Shown here piece after piece: positions 23,913-32,939 of a stretch of DNA of 64,000 nucleotides. The stretch spans positions 1 to 64,000 of the forward strand of contig JAFLCC010000006.1 of NCBI GenBank assembly GCA_017302835.1, in the 5' to 3' direction. The translations under genes were made by a program, and so were the position numbers. The stretch is from Deltaproteobacteria bacterium. Lineage in GTDB: Bacteria; Bdellovibrionota; Bdellovibrionia; Bdellovibrionales; Bdellovibrionaceae. Numbering within the stretch: position 1 is the stretch's first letter; each line of letters begins with the position of its first letter. Below the pieces are notes generated by a model that worked only from the letters and a program-made list of their open reading frames with translations, searched no databases and was not told the DNA's origin.

Positions 23913-26900
23913 CTATTGCTTTCCTTGTTTAAGATATTCTACCTTCTTGGCTATCCATGACTTCATATCGGTAGAACTCGACTCTTTATGAGCTAATTCG
24001 TAAAATTTTATTGAGGATTCTGAAGATTTTTTGTACATATCGTGAATTCTGGCGACAGAAAGATAATAGAATTCCTTATTTTTCCAGTCTTTTGTCGATA
24101 AAGAGCTCAATATCTTTTCTGCATTTTCATAATCTCCTTGATGGGCAAAGGAGTCAGAGCAAATTGGCAGAAGGTATTCAAGAAGACTTTTTGAATTCAG
24201 TAGGTTTTTAAAAGTGAGAATGAATTTGCAATTTTCTGTAGTTGAAAAATAATTCATATTTTTGTAATCACGGAAGAGTTGAAAAAACTGAAAGTCTAGA
24301 GAGTTGGATTTAAGAAAGGCTGAAGACGACCCCTCTTTTTCTTCCCAACGGGGTTCACTCGAAGGATGATTTAAGTTTCTGAAAAGGGAATAGTTATAAA
24401 TATTTAAATTGTCTTTATCATTGGTTCGTAATTTTTCAATTATCCAGGAAGTTTTTAATGGTTTGTTTTCGGTTTCACTGAAAAGGGAAAGGGCATAGAG
24501 TCCTTGGTTACGAGTCGTTGAGTTATTTAGTAAGATCTTTATGGCAGGTAGGGATATGTTTTGCTCTTTGCTGCTGTTTAATGGGTTTTTATTTGGAGGC
24601 CAAGTATCAAAAAAAAGAGGTTGAAAATTATGAATCAATTTTTTTTGCAAATTAACAGGAGGGATATCTTTTTCAGTCAGCCCGCTCCAAGTTGAAGTGG
24701 GGGAACTGAAGCCCTCTCGGATTTGTGAGAGTTCTTTTAAATAATCCATCCGTTTTTGCGTCAAGGGAGAGATGAGCTTGGCTAACTCTTTTTTTAACTC
24801 TAATTGGTCGTTAGCAGATAGTGATAACGGTGGTGTTAACTCATTTAGACTTTGAATGTAGTTATTGAGGCAGCGATCAATACCTTCAAGGGATTTTATC
24901 AATAAGTTTTTATCTGTAGTCATTTTGCTCACACTTAAATAGGCGGTTTGGGCTTTATCAAGTCTTTCTGTTTTAAGTTGAATGATCAGGCCTAACTTTT
25001 CTTCGTTGCTGGTTTTGACGCTCTGATTGAAAAGTTCTTTTTCAAATATTAAACCCTGTAAATACCTTGCCATGGCTCTATGGGATGATTCGGTTTCACG
25101 TTTGAGGATTTTTAAAGTTAAATCATAACATTCTGGATACTTTTTTTCATCGTAGAGAGTTTGCGCCTTTTTGGTTAATTGAGCTGTCGCAAACGGCTCC
25201 ACATTTTGTTCCAAAATAATTTTATCAATCTTATCAATTTCAGTTTTGTCATCTGCAGGATTGAGAGAGTTTTTAATTTTTAAAAATATTTCAGGTCTGT
25301 TCTCTTTTGATGTGGACAAAAGCAATTGATTATATAATTTTCTGGCTTGGGCATTTTTATTTTCGATGATCAAAAGATCCGCCGCATTTTGAAGATGGTT
25401 TTGTTTTTTATTGGGATCTTGAGTGCTTAAATCAATTAAGAGCTCAGAGGCTTTTTCAAGAGAACCGATCTCTATTAACGAGGCAATAATTTCTTTTTCT
25501 AAATCCATTTTTTTATCGTATTTTGGAAAATAACTTAAAAACTCAATTCCTTTTTCTGTCGCATCAACAAAATATTGTTCCTTAAAAAAAATTGTCAGGG
25601 AATCTAAAAAGGCTTTTTTCCCTAATTCTGAAGCTGGATGAGATTTAAAATAACTATATAATCTATAAGCTGCGGAAATCTTGTCGCCTTGCTTGTTCTC
25701 TTCTTGTATTTCAAAAAAATGAGATTCTTCATTAATCTTCAATAATAACTTCTTTCGCTGCAAATCCGGTGTAGCATCAGCATAAACTTTCGATAAGGTT
25801 TTGACCTCTGAATATTTTTTTTCAATATTTTTTATGTCCAGAATAAGGTCTTCTGATTTGTTTTTGATTTCAAGATTATTTTTATTTTGAGATAAAGGAA
25901 TGAGTGTTTTTAAAGATTCCTCAAAATTTTTTTCTTCATAGAAAATGACAGCTAATTTAAATCCCACAGAGTTAGCATATTCACCCTGAGGGAATAATTT
26001 AAGATACCGTTGAACCAGCTCCTTGCGCTGAGCTAACTTCAGATCTGATTTAGTTTTTTCTAAACTTTTTTCTTTGGAGAAAAGGGCACTATAAGTAGCC
26101 TCATGCTGAACCGCTTTATCTTTGGTTTTAAGAGCTACGATGTTGAAGTTTTCCGAGGCATCTTCAAAATCTTCATTTTGAAAGAGCAATTCAGCTAAGG
26201 CCATCCGTGTTTTAAGATCTGGTTCTTCATAGTTTTCATTCGCTAGAACCAGTCTGAGGATTTTTTCGGTTAAGGTTGAAAACTCCTTATGAGTTTTATT
26301 TTTTTGCCAAATCTCCCACCATTTTCTTGCGATTTCTAGAGAGTTTTTTCGGAACTCAGTATGACAAGAGATTTTAATCTCTTCTTCTGTTTGATGGGCT
26401 CTCCAAGAGGAACCAACTTGACATAGATTGGCAGCTTTAGAAAAATGTTCAATAACCAGATCTCTTTTTTTGAGAGTCTCATAGGTGTCTGCAAGTATTA
26501 AATGACATTTGACTATAAATTCATTTTTCTCTTCTTTTTCGATAAATTCAGTTAAAAAGATTTGAATGTCTTTTGGTTTAGAATAGGCATTGTAAAGGTT
26601 GGCCATTTCATACATGGCTTGGCCTAACTCTCCATCGGAAGTCACTTTCTTAAATTGGGAGTATAACTCATTAGCCTGATAGGTTTCACCTATAAATAAA
26701 ACCAAATCTCTTAAGGCTTCTTTCCTTAAGTAATAGCCCTTTTTATTAATAGCTTCGTCAGTTGCCGGGTTTTTGCTAATCACCGCTTTTAATTTTAAAA
26801 TGGCTTGATCTGATTTTTTTAAATTGTAGTAGGTCCAGGCCAACTTATAGATTCCATAGGAAAAAACTTTGGAGTCTGGATAATTTTCAATTTTTTGAAA

Positions 26901-27512
26901 ATAGATTTGTGCTTGTGAGAAATTTCCTTGCTCGTAAAGAAGCTCTCCTAACGCGAGCAAGGTATCCGTGATTAATTTAGAATTTGGATATTTTTCAATA
27001 AGTCTTTTGTAATTATTTTCTGAAAGTTTTTTTTGATTTAGTTGTTGTAGAGCAAAGGCTGAATTAAATAAAACAGAATCAAATTCCTCAAATGACGGGA
27101 AATTATTGATGATTTGATTGTAAATACTTAAAGCTTTCTTTATCGCCTCAAAGCCTTTTTCTTCGGGAAGGGGAAAAGAGCTTAATGTTTTGTTTTTAGT
27201 ATCTCTTTGTAAGTCAAAGAATCTTCCAGATTTCGATTTTCTCATATAGAGTTCGGCTAATCGATTTAAATAATCAGCTTCTTGGGGGGTGCCTTTTTTT
27301 TTCTTCAGAATATTTTGTAGGGCTTCGATGGCTTTGGTCTCGGTTCTTGAAATTAAAACTTCTGATTTTAAATTTTTATTTTCACTCTCTTGGTCATTTT
27401 GTTCGGTGTGCAATTCAGGAATGAGTCCTCGTTCATCCTTTTTTTGATTCTGCGCTAGCGCCATCGATAGAATTAAATGAAGTGAAATAAATATTTTAAT
27501 TGAAGTCCACAT
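23913..27512 (-). CDS. Large periplasmic TPR protein, gliding operon
   Basis: Exported protein of 1199 aa with signal peptide MWTSIKIFISLHLILSMALAQ. Nearly the whole chain is helical repeats: clear TPR/Sel1-like units include FNSAFALQQLNQKKLSENNYKRLIEKYPNSK, LLALGELLYEQGNFSQAQIYFQKIENYPDSK and MALAELLFQNEDFEDASENF, and repeats continue past residue 800. No catalytic motif. It lies directly after the TolQ/TolR/TolR motor genes, and such periplasmic TPR scaffolds are part of the Glt complex. It probably links the inner-membrane motor to outer-membrane parts. Confidence 0.8.
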   Translation of the reverse strand: MWTSIKIFISLHLILSMALAQNQKKDERGLIPELHTEQNDQESENKNLKSEVLISRTETKAIEALQNILKKKKGTPQEADYLNRLAELYMRKSKSGRFFDLQRDTKNKTLSSFPLPEEKGFEAIKKALSIYNQIINNFPSFEEFDSVLFNSAFALQQLNQKKLSENNYKRLIEKYPNSKLITDTLLALGELLYEQGNFSQAQIYFQKIENYPDSKVFSYGIYKLAWTYYNLKKSDQAILKLKAVISKNPATDEAINKKGYYLRKEALRDLVLFIGETYQANELYSQFKKVTSDGELGQAMYEMANLYNAYSKPKDIQIFLTEFIEKEEKNEFIVKCHLILADTYETLKKRDLVIEHFSKAANLCQVGSSWRAHQTEEEIKISCHTEFRKNSLEIARKWWEIWQKNKTHKEFSTLTEKILRLVLANENYEEPDLKTRMALAELLFQNEDFEDASENFNIVALKTKDKAVQHEATYSALFSKEKSLEKTKSDLKLAQRKELVQRYLKLFPQGEYANSVGFKLAVIFYEEKNFEESLKTLIPLSQNKNNLEIKNKSEDLILDIKNIEKKYSEVKTLSKVYADATPDLQRKKLLLKINEESHFFEIQEENKQGDKISAAYRLYSYFKSHPASELGKKAFLDSLTIFFKEQYFVDATEKGIEFLSYFPKYDKKMDLEKEIIASLIEIGSLEKASELLIDLSTQDPNKKQNHLQNAADLLIIENKNAQARKLYNQLLLSTSKENRPEIFLKIKNSLNPADDKTEIDKIDKIILEQNVEPFATAQLTKKAQTLYDEKKYPECYDLTLKILKRETESSHRAMARYLQGLIFEKELFNQSVKTSNEEKLGLIIQLKTERLDKAQTAYLSVSKMTTDKNLLIKSLEGIDRCLNNYIQSLNELTPPLSLSANDQLELKKELAKLISPLTQKRMDYLKELSQIREGFSSPTSTWSGLTEKDIPPVNLQKKLIHNFQPLFFDTWPPNKNPLNSSKEQNISLPAIKILLNNSTTRNQGLYALSLFSETENKPLKTSWIIEKLRTNDKDNLNIYNYSLFRNLNHPSSEPRWEEKEGSSSAFLKSNSLDFQFFQLFRDYKNMNYFSTTENCKFILTFKNLLNSKSLLEYLLPICSDSFAHQGDYENAEKILSSLSTKDWKNKEFYYLSVARIHDMYKKSSESSIKFYELAHKESSSTDMKSWIAKKVEYLKQGKQ

Positions 27513-27524
27513 TTTTTTAAACCC

Positions 27525-28022
27525 TCATTGGTTTTTACTCGTTGTAATTAATTTTATTTGAGGGAATCCAGCCATGGACGCTGTGTACATTACTTTTTTT
27601 AAAGCGGAATAGGGTAAGTCCCTTTCAACTAAAAGTAAAAGCTTTCCTTCTTTAATAGTTTTATCTGTTGTTTCTTTCATTAATTTGTCAAGATAAGAAA
27701 AAAGTGGCTTGATAAAGTTAGGGTCTTTTGATTCTTTATCCTTATCTTCAAAGTCTTTATCTTTTAAGTTGGCAATGACTTCATTCCCAGTTTTTAGTGC
27801 CTGCAGTGATAAAGTCAATTGGTGGCCTTGAGTGAGAACAGCTTCTGATTTTGAAGAGGGAAGTCTTAAATCTTTAGGAGCCTCTATTTGAACTTCAGAC
27901 GTATTATAGGTTTGCAATAAAAAAACTAACATCACGGTAAACATATCGGTCAATGAAGTGATGTTTATTGAGAACGATGATTTTCTTTTGGTATCAAAAT
28001 GAAATCGTTGCCTTCTTGTCAT
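27525..28022 (-). CDS. TolR/ExbD-family motor protein (AglQ/AglS type), Asp retained
   Basis: Protein of 165 aa with a short cytoplasmic tail, one membrane helix (SINITSLTDMFTVMLVFLLQT) and a periplasmic domain. The Asp in SLTDMF sits at the position of the proton-binding Asp of ExbD/TolR/MotB. It is second of two TolR-like genes after a TolQ-like gene, which matches the AglR-Q-S arrangement of the Myxococcus gliding motor. It starts 20 bases after its sister gene ends. Confidence 0.85.
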   Translation of the reverse strand: MTRRQRFHFDTKRKSSFSINITSLTDMFTVMLVFLLQTYNTSEVQIEAPKDLRLPSSKSEAVLTQGHQLTLSLQALKTGNEVIANLKDKDFEDKDKESKDPNFIKPLFSYLDKLMKETTDKTIKEGKLLLLVERDLPYSALKKVMYTASMAGFPQIKLITTSKNQ

Positions 28023-28042
28023 CGCAGCCTCTTGCTTTGGTT

Positions 28043-28579
28043 CTAGTTAAAAACATTTCCAAATACTATTTCTGGAAACATGAAATCCGTTTTAATCTGG
28101 TTACCCGTTTTGGTGTCAAGAAAAGTAAACTCAATGTTATCTTTAGCTTTTCTGGATTCATCCATTATCTTGACAATTTCAGAGTAAGGAATGTTTTCAT
28201 CTGGAGAAAGCACCAGTTTAAAAATTTCGGGATAAGTCTTTTTAACTGCAATGAGCTTTTCATTATATTTGCTTAAATCCAATTCTTTATTTACAGCGGG
28301 GACAGAGTAGCTTTCCACTTTATCTTTATTAACAATTTGAATATCTATATTATTCTCCTTACTCAAACTGACATTTATATGAACAGGATTCTCTTTATTG
28401 TTTTCTTGATTTTGGATGGCTTCTTTAACGACTTGAGGAAGATCTGTATCAATTTGGGTTAATTGTAAAAAGGAAGAGGTGATGATCAACACGGGTACGA
28501 GCTTCATGATGATCGCCAGCAGGGGAGCTAAATCCAACTCGAAGTCTTCATAATGAGTTTTGTATTTTTTAGCTGCCAT
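28043..28579 (-). CDS. TolR/ExbD-family motor protein lacking the membrane Asp
   Basis: Protein of 178 aa. The membrane segment ELDLAPLLAIIMKLVPVLIITSSF aligns with the ExbD/TolR helix (usually TPLIDVMLVLLVFF), but the proton-carrying Asp is replaced by Ala (PLLA) and a Lys sits five residues on. The periplasmic part (IPYSEIVKIMDESRKA) is typical of the family. It is therefore probably a structural partner of the second TolR-like subunit, with the latter carrying the proton path. It lies between the TolQ-like gene (17 bp gap) and the second TolR-like gene (20 bp gap). Confidence 0.8.
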   Translation of the reverse strand: MAAKKYKTHYEDFELDLAPLLAIIMKLVPVLIITSSFLQLTQIDTDLPQVVKEAIQNQENNKENPVHINVSLSKENNIDIQIVNKDKVESYSVPAVNKELDLSKYNEKLIAVKKTYPEIFKLVLSPDENIPYSEIVKIMDESRKAKDNIEFTFLDTKTGNQIKTDFMFPEIVFGNVFN

Positions 28580-28596
28580 AATATAAATTTACCTTT

Positions 28597-29295
28597 TTAT
28601 GAAACTTTCACATTGGATCCAGGGGGCACTGGCGTGTCTGGAAATACATTTTGTCTTGTGAGTTGTGGAAGGTGCGACGAAGTTAAAAGTTCTGTTAATT
28701 TGCCGCATTTTTCAGTGGTTTCCTCAATGAGTTGATTTTGTCTACCCGTCAATATTGAAAAAAACACCATTGCAGGGATGGCGACAACCAGACCGAGCAG
28801 CGTGGTATTCAGAGATTCCGCAATCCCTCGTGATAAGAGCTGTTGCTTCATTGCCGCATCGGCATTGGCAACGGCTTTAAAGGAAGTGATTAATCCTGAA
28901 ATCGTTCCCAAGAGTCCGATCATAGTGGCGACATTGGCTAACATACTTAGGTAATGAAGACGTTTGGTGTACATTGGAATGATTTCACTCATGGCATTAT
29001 CATGGGCTTGAAAAATAGTTTCATCATCGCGATCTGCTTTTTCAAGAATCGTTTTAAATGCTTTTGCAAGGGGTTTTCTTTCCAACTGGGAACTAAGAAC
29101 CAAAGCTTCATCTAGCTTTTTGGCAATAATTAAATTCTGAGTCCTTTGTGTAAACTCTTTTACATCCATGCCAAAATCGAAATACAGGGATTTGATCCGA
29201 TCCGAAATAAAATAAACAGAAACAAATCCAGTGATAATAATGATGCCGCCCCAAACTCCAGACTCTCTTAAAAATTCCAATACGCTACTGAACAT
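28597..29295 (-). CDS. MotA/TolQ/ExbB proton channel protein (AglR type)
   Basis: Inner-membrane protein of 232 aa with three helices: about 12-32, and the pair around 125-150 and 170-192 (MLANVATMIGLLGTISGLITSF, LGLVVAIPAMVFFSIL), the latter being the MotA_ExbB signature. It forms the stator with the two TolR-like proteins and uses the proton gradient. An ATG at 29313 is in frame, but the ATG at 29295 has GGAGGG eight bases upstream and is preferred; it overlaps the GYF-PilZ gene slightly. Confidence 0.9.
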   Translation of the reverse strand: MFSSVLEFLRESGVWGGIIIITGFVSVYFISDRIKSLYFDFGMDVKEFTQRTQNLIIAKKLDEALVLSSQLERKPLAKAFKTILEKADRDDETIFQAHDNAMSEIIPMYTKRLHYLSMLANVATMIGLLGTISGLITSFKAVANADAAMKQQLLSRGIAESLNTTLLGLVVAIPAMVFFSILTGRQNQLIEETTEKCGKLTELLTSSHLPQLTRQNVFPDTPVPPGSNVKVS

Positions 29296-29905
29296 CTCCT
29301 GTTCCCTCCTCATTGACTTCCTGATACAACGTTACCAAATGCTTCAATTGCGCTTCTCCCCACTCTTGAATTTGTAAAAACTTAACAGCGTAGTGAATGC
29401 CAGATTTTACATTTAATCGTTGTCTACTAAAATTCTTTCGGACGATTTGAACAGAAACATTAAAAGATTTTGGATTTTGTTCACATTCTTTAAAATGCAG
29501 CATGAGCTTTTGTCCAGGAAGGAGAAGTGGATTATTTAAAAGCACCAAGCTTCCATTGACGCTGATAGAGGTGGTATATCCATCAAAAAAATAGTCTTCA
29601 TTATGACAAAAGACCGGTATTTGCACATCGGCACGGTGTGAGCCACGGGAATGAAAGGCCAGGCTTAAGGGATCTTGGGTTTTGATAAGTAGAGACAATC
29701 TATCTTTAGAAAACTCTGGAACTTCACCCAGTGGCATCCATCCTTCCAGATGGGATGACCAGATGTAATTATAATCAAACAGTTCACCATTTTGGATCAT
29801 TCCCAAAACGCTCATGTATTCAAAAGGGCCAAATTTATTTTCACCACGTAAAATGAACCATTTGGATTCTTGTTTTTTTAAGGCCTGTACTAGTTTCTGA
29901 TTCAT
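29285..29905 (-). CDS. GYF_2 and PilZ domain protein
   Basis: Cytoplasmic protein of 206 aa. A GYF_2-type domain lies at about 16-62 (KWFILRGENKFGPFEYMSVLGMI, WSSHLEGWMPLGEVPEF). A PilZ-like domain covers about 85-195 (TTSISVNGSLVLLNNPLLLPGQKLML; the second motif ISVNGS is kept, but the RxxxR loop is weak, with RGSHR in its place). It may sense c-di-GMP or act as a degenerate adaptor for the motor. It overlaps the TolQ-like gene by about 11 bases and follows the vWA lipoprotein gene by 13, so it is inside the operon. Confidence 0.75.
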   Translation of the reverse strand: MNQKLVQALKKQESKWFILRGENKFGPFEYMSVLGMIQNGELFDYNYIWSSHLEGWMPLGEVPEFSKDRLSLLIKTQDPLSLAFHSRGSHRADVQIPVFCHNEDYFFDGYTTSISVNGSLVLLNNPLLLPGQKLMLHFKECEQNPKSFNVSVQIVRKNFSRQRLNVKSGIHYAVKFLQIQEWGEAQLKHLVTLYQEVNEEGTGDVQ

Positions 29906-29918
29906 AAGTTCGGTCTCC

Positions 29919-31046
29919 TTATTTCACATTAACGGGATCAAAAGCGATACTGATTTGGCTGTCGGCAGAGGGAATACTTTTGCCATGGAAGTTAATGGTT
30001 AAATTGCTTGCGTCGTAGGTCCATCCATTGCTTGAATCATTTAAGATCGTGTTTCCGTCGACGATCACCTTGATAGTTGCGGGGTCAGGTTCTCTATCCA
30101 GTTTAAATGACGAGCTTAGGGTTAAAACCATATCTGAAATGAGTTGAAGCGAGCCACCAAAGTCATCACAAAGCGAGGCTTTAGCTCCACCTGTTTGATC
30201 GGCAATTTCCATATATCTTTTTCCTATTTTTCTGCCGGCAAAACCCGTGAGTAATTGGGTTTTGCAAGCCTCATCAAGTATGGAAATGGTATTGACAGCA
30301 TAGTTGCGGACACCGGGAGTTGAGTTGGTTAGAGTGTCGAGGTAACTCACGTAATCAGAGACTTTATGAATCCGACTGTCTGTTAAGTACCCGTTGTTAG
30401 GAAGTGTTTCAAGCAAAGGTGTAAGAGCCGAGTGAGAAAAATCATCTTCATCGCTCACAATGATAATGGCTAAAAAGGAATCAGATCTTAAAAAGCCTGA
30501 ATTGAGAGGATTTTGTAATGTTGTTTTTAGACTCAAAAAAGCTCGTTCATCACCGTAGCCTTGTATTCCTTGCAGGGCATTCAAGTTAAACACGGAAGTG
30601 AGATTAGAAATGCTTCTATCTAAAACAGAAATTCCACTATGCTTGGATGGAGTAGCATCTTTCCCCGGCCCATCTCTGAGAACGGAACATTTTTTATCAA
30701 AAGCTGGACAGTAAAAATTTTTATAAGAACCGACTGTGTCTAGGGCATCCAAATAGGCATCAGTTGTAGTGAATGCCATGTGAAAATCATAATTCAACGT
30801 TTGAAACTTTTGAATAAAGGAATTAAAATTTTCAATAAGGTTTTGTTGAGATGATTGCATGCTTCCAGAATTATCAATCACCCAAAGAATATCAATTTTT
30901 CGCGGTTGAAAGGAAGATGATTGTTGAAAGGTCGTTTGTTCTGTTAACAAGGAAAAAGAATCATTTGTCTTTTGGCATGCTAAATGGATTGTCGCTACAA
31001 AAAAAATTCCAACTAGTTTGATTTTATTTACTTTATTTAAGGTCAT
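29919..31046 (-). CDS. von Willebrand factor A-domain lipoprotein
   Basis: Lipoprotein of 375 aa with signal peptide ending IHLACQ (lipobox Cys near 24). A vWA domain at about 50-310 carries the MIDAS motif DNSGSM (DxSxS) and a later SDEDDFS acidic loop. It probably binds a metal and a protein partner at the outer membrane or in the periplasm. Strong AAGGAGGT ribosome site. It is the first gene of the gliding-type run. Adhesion is a reasonable inference, since vWA proteins are used as adhesins in gliding systems. Confidence 0.8.
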   Translation of the reverse strand: MTLNKVNKIKLVGIFFVATIHLACQKTNDSFSLLTEQTTFQQSSSFQPRKIDILWVIDNSGSMQSSQQNLIENFNSFIQKFQTLNYDFHMAFTTTDAYLDALDTVGSYKNFYCPAFDKKCSVLRDGPGKDATPSKHSGISVLDRSISNLTSVFNLNALQGIQGYGDERAFLSLKTTLQNPLNSGFLRSDSFLAIIIVSDEDDFSHSALTPLLETLPNNGYLTDSRIHKVSDYVSYLDTLTNSTPGVRNYAVNTISILDEACKTQLLTGFAGRKIGKRYMEIADQTGGAKASLCDDFGGSLQLISDMVLTLSSSFKLDREPDPATIKVIVDGNTILNDSSNGWTYDASNLTINFHGKSIPSADSQISIAFDPVNVK

Positions 31047-31346
31047 CTTGACCTCCTTATTTGTATAGCTTAGTACAGAAAAAACAAATAACCAGCGGGA
31101 GTTTTATCTATTTGATAAGATGAAGGAATTCAAAATAAATACTAAAATGATACGTAGCTAACTTGTTGAAATAACTTGATATTAAAAAAAACAAGCGATT
31201 ATAATAAAAAAAAGTGAAGCATTGGTTTACATTTTTTAATAATTTTTCTGGCAAAAACATAGATGGGTGTTTGAAACTTGAACAAAAACTTAAAATTAAA
31301 TAAATTAAATAAGTTAAACAAATTGAAATGAAAAAAAAGGAGAATT
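31047..31346. promoter_or_regulatory. Divergent intergenic region with 9-bp AT repeats
   Basis: A 300 bp region very rich in A and T between the divergent vWA operon and the OmpA-like lipoprotein gene. It contains three near-identical 9-mers (TTAAATAAA, TTAAATAAG, TTAAACAAA) at 31296-31322, followed by the AAGGAG ribosome site of the lipoprotein. It must hold both promoters, but no clear consensus elements were seen. Confidence 0.4.
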
Positions 31347-32012
31347 ATGAATAGTCAAAAAAAGCATCTTGTGTTGGGGTTGTTAGGAGTATTTGTTTTA
31401 ACAACTGGTTGCTCTTCGATGGAAGAAAATAAAAATACAACTAAAGGCGCTGGTATTGGTGCCGTTGCTGGTGCTGTTCTTGGGGGTGTTATTGGGCATC
31501 AAACAGGAAAGCGAAATGAAGGGGCGTTGATTGGAGCGGCATTGGGGGCAACTATTGGTGGAGTTGCAGGAAAGAGGATGGACAAACAGGCCAAGGAACT
31601 AGAAAAAATAGCAGAAACTAAAAGAACGGAGCAAGGTTTGGTCTCTAAACTTAAGAGTGATATTTTATTTGATACGGGGAAATCAGATTTAAAACCTGAA
31701 GCTAAAAAAAATCTAAAGGAGATGGCCGAAATTATGAAAAAGTATCCTGAAAATATACTAACGATTAAAGGCTATACGGATAGTACAGGCTCTATGAAAA
31801 CAAACGAAGAGCATTCTGCCAAGAGGGCTCAAGCCGTCAAAATGGAGCTGGTCACTTCTGGATTATCTTCTGAATTGGTAGGAACCAAAGGAATGGGACC
31901 TTTGAACCCCGTGGCTGATAACAAAACGACGGATGGACGAAAGCAAAATCGAAGAGTTGAAATTGAAGTTACCGTCGATCAGTCTAAAATTCCTGCAGAA
32001 GAAAAGAAATAA
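31347..32012 (+). CDS. OmpA-family lipoprotein with glycine-zipper domain
   Basis: Lipoprotein of 221 aa. Signal peptide ends TTGCSS (lipobox Cys near 22). A glycine-zipper segment follows at about 33-80 (GAGIGAVAGAVLGGVIG, GALIGAALGATIGGVAG), then a linker, then an OmpA/Pal C-terminal peptidoglycan-binding domain (LKSDILFDTGKSDLKPEAK, IKGYTDSTGS, NRRVEIEV). It is likely an outer-membrane protein bound to the cell wall. Strong AAGGAG ribosome site. The ribF gene follows after 21 bp. Confidence 0.9.
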   Translation: MNSQKKHLVLGLLGVFVLTTGCSSMEENKNTTKGAGIGAVAGAVLGGVIGHQTGKRNEGALIGAALGATIGGVAGKRMDKQAKELEKIAETKRTEQGLVSKLKSDILFDTGKSDLKPEAKKNLKEMAEIMKKYPENILTIKGYTDSTGSMKTNEEHSAKRAQAVKMELVTSGLSSELVGTKGMGPLNPVADNKTTDGRKQNRRVEIEVTVDQSKIPAEEKK

Positions 32013-32033
32013 TCACTTCATGTTTCAATAGTT

Positions 32034-32939
32034 ATGGAATTACTTTCTAGCTTAGTCGCGTTTAAAAAATCAAGTGGGCCTATAGCTCTTGCTATAGGCA
32101 ACTTTGATGGGGTGCATTTGGGGCATCAACGAATTATAGAAGAAATCGTGAAAAATCCCGATCTGAAATCAGTGGTGATGAGTTTTGAGCCTCATCCTAT
32201 TATCTTTTTAAATCCACAGTTATCTTTTAAAAAACTATTTCCTTTGTCTGATCAAGAACAAGTTTTTACAAAGATGAAGGTTCAATACTTTGTTCGTCTA
32301 AAATTTAACGCCGAATTGGCAGAGATGACCTATAAGGAGTTTTTAAGTTTGATACACTCCCATTTGGATATTAAAAAAATAGTTGTAGGGTATGATTTTA
32401 GATTTGGAAAAAACAAAGAGGGTACCATAGATAAATTAAGTCAATGGTGTCAAAAAAATAATATTGAATTTAAGAAGATCGAAGAAGTGAAAATGGGAGC
32501 TGTCACGATTTCAACCTCAGATATCAAGCGGAGACTCATCAGCCATGATTTGAAAGAAGTAAATAAAATGCTGGGAAGAAATTATTATTTGTCCGGAGTC
32601 GTTGTTCGTGGTGATCAAAGAGGTCGCCTCCTTGGTTTTCCAACGGCTAATATGCTCATTGAGGAGGACTTGCAGGTTCCTGCCTTAGGTGTTTATGTAA
32701 CTCAGGTGACTCTCGGGCAAAAAAATTATTTAGGGGTTACTAATATTGGAAAAACGCCTACCTTTAAAAATGATGAAAGAATAAAAATAGAAACTCATAT
32801 TTTAGATTTTAATCAAGATATCTACGATCAAACCATCGCAATTGAATTTTTAAGATTTCTTAGAGATGAAAAGAAATTTAGTTCCATTGATGAAATAAAA
32901 TTTCAAATAGCAAAAGATATTGAAGAGTCTCAGAAATGA
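32034..32939 (+). CDS. ribF: Bifunctional riboflavin kinase/FAD synthetase
   Basis: Protein of 301 aa. The N-terminal FAD synthetase part has AIGNFDGVHLGHQRII (HxGH-type nucleotidylyl transferase motif) and YDFRFGKNKEG. The C-terminal riboflavin kinase part has VVRGDQRGRLLGFPTANM, LGVYVTQV, LGVTNIGKTPTF and IETHILDFNQDIYDQ. Makes FMN and FAD. Its stop overlaps the start of the next gene (ATGA). Confidence 0.95.
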   Translation: MELLSSLVAFKKSSGPIALAIGNFDGVHLGHQRIIEEIVKNPDLKSVVMSFEPHPIIFLNPQLSFKKLFPLSDQEQVFTKMKVQYFVRLKFNAELAEMTYKEFLSLIHSHLDIKKIVVGYDFRFGKNKEGTIDKLSQWCQKNNIEFKKIEEVKMGAVTISTSDIKRRLISHDLKEVNKMLGRNYYLSGVVVRGDQRGRLLGFPTANMLIEEDLQVPALGVYVTQVTLGQKNYLGVTNIGKTPTFKNDERIKIETHILDFNQDIYDQTIAIEFLRFLRDEKKFSSIDEIKFQIAKDIEESQK

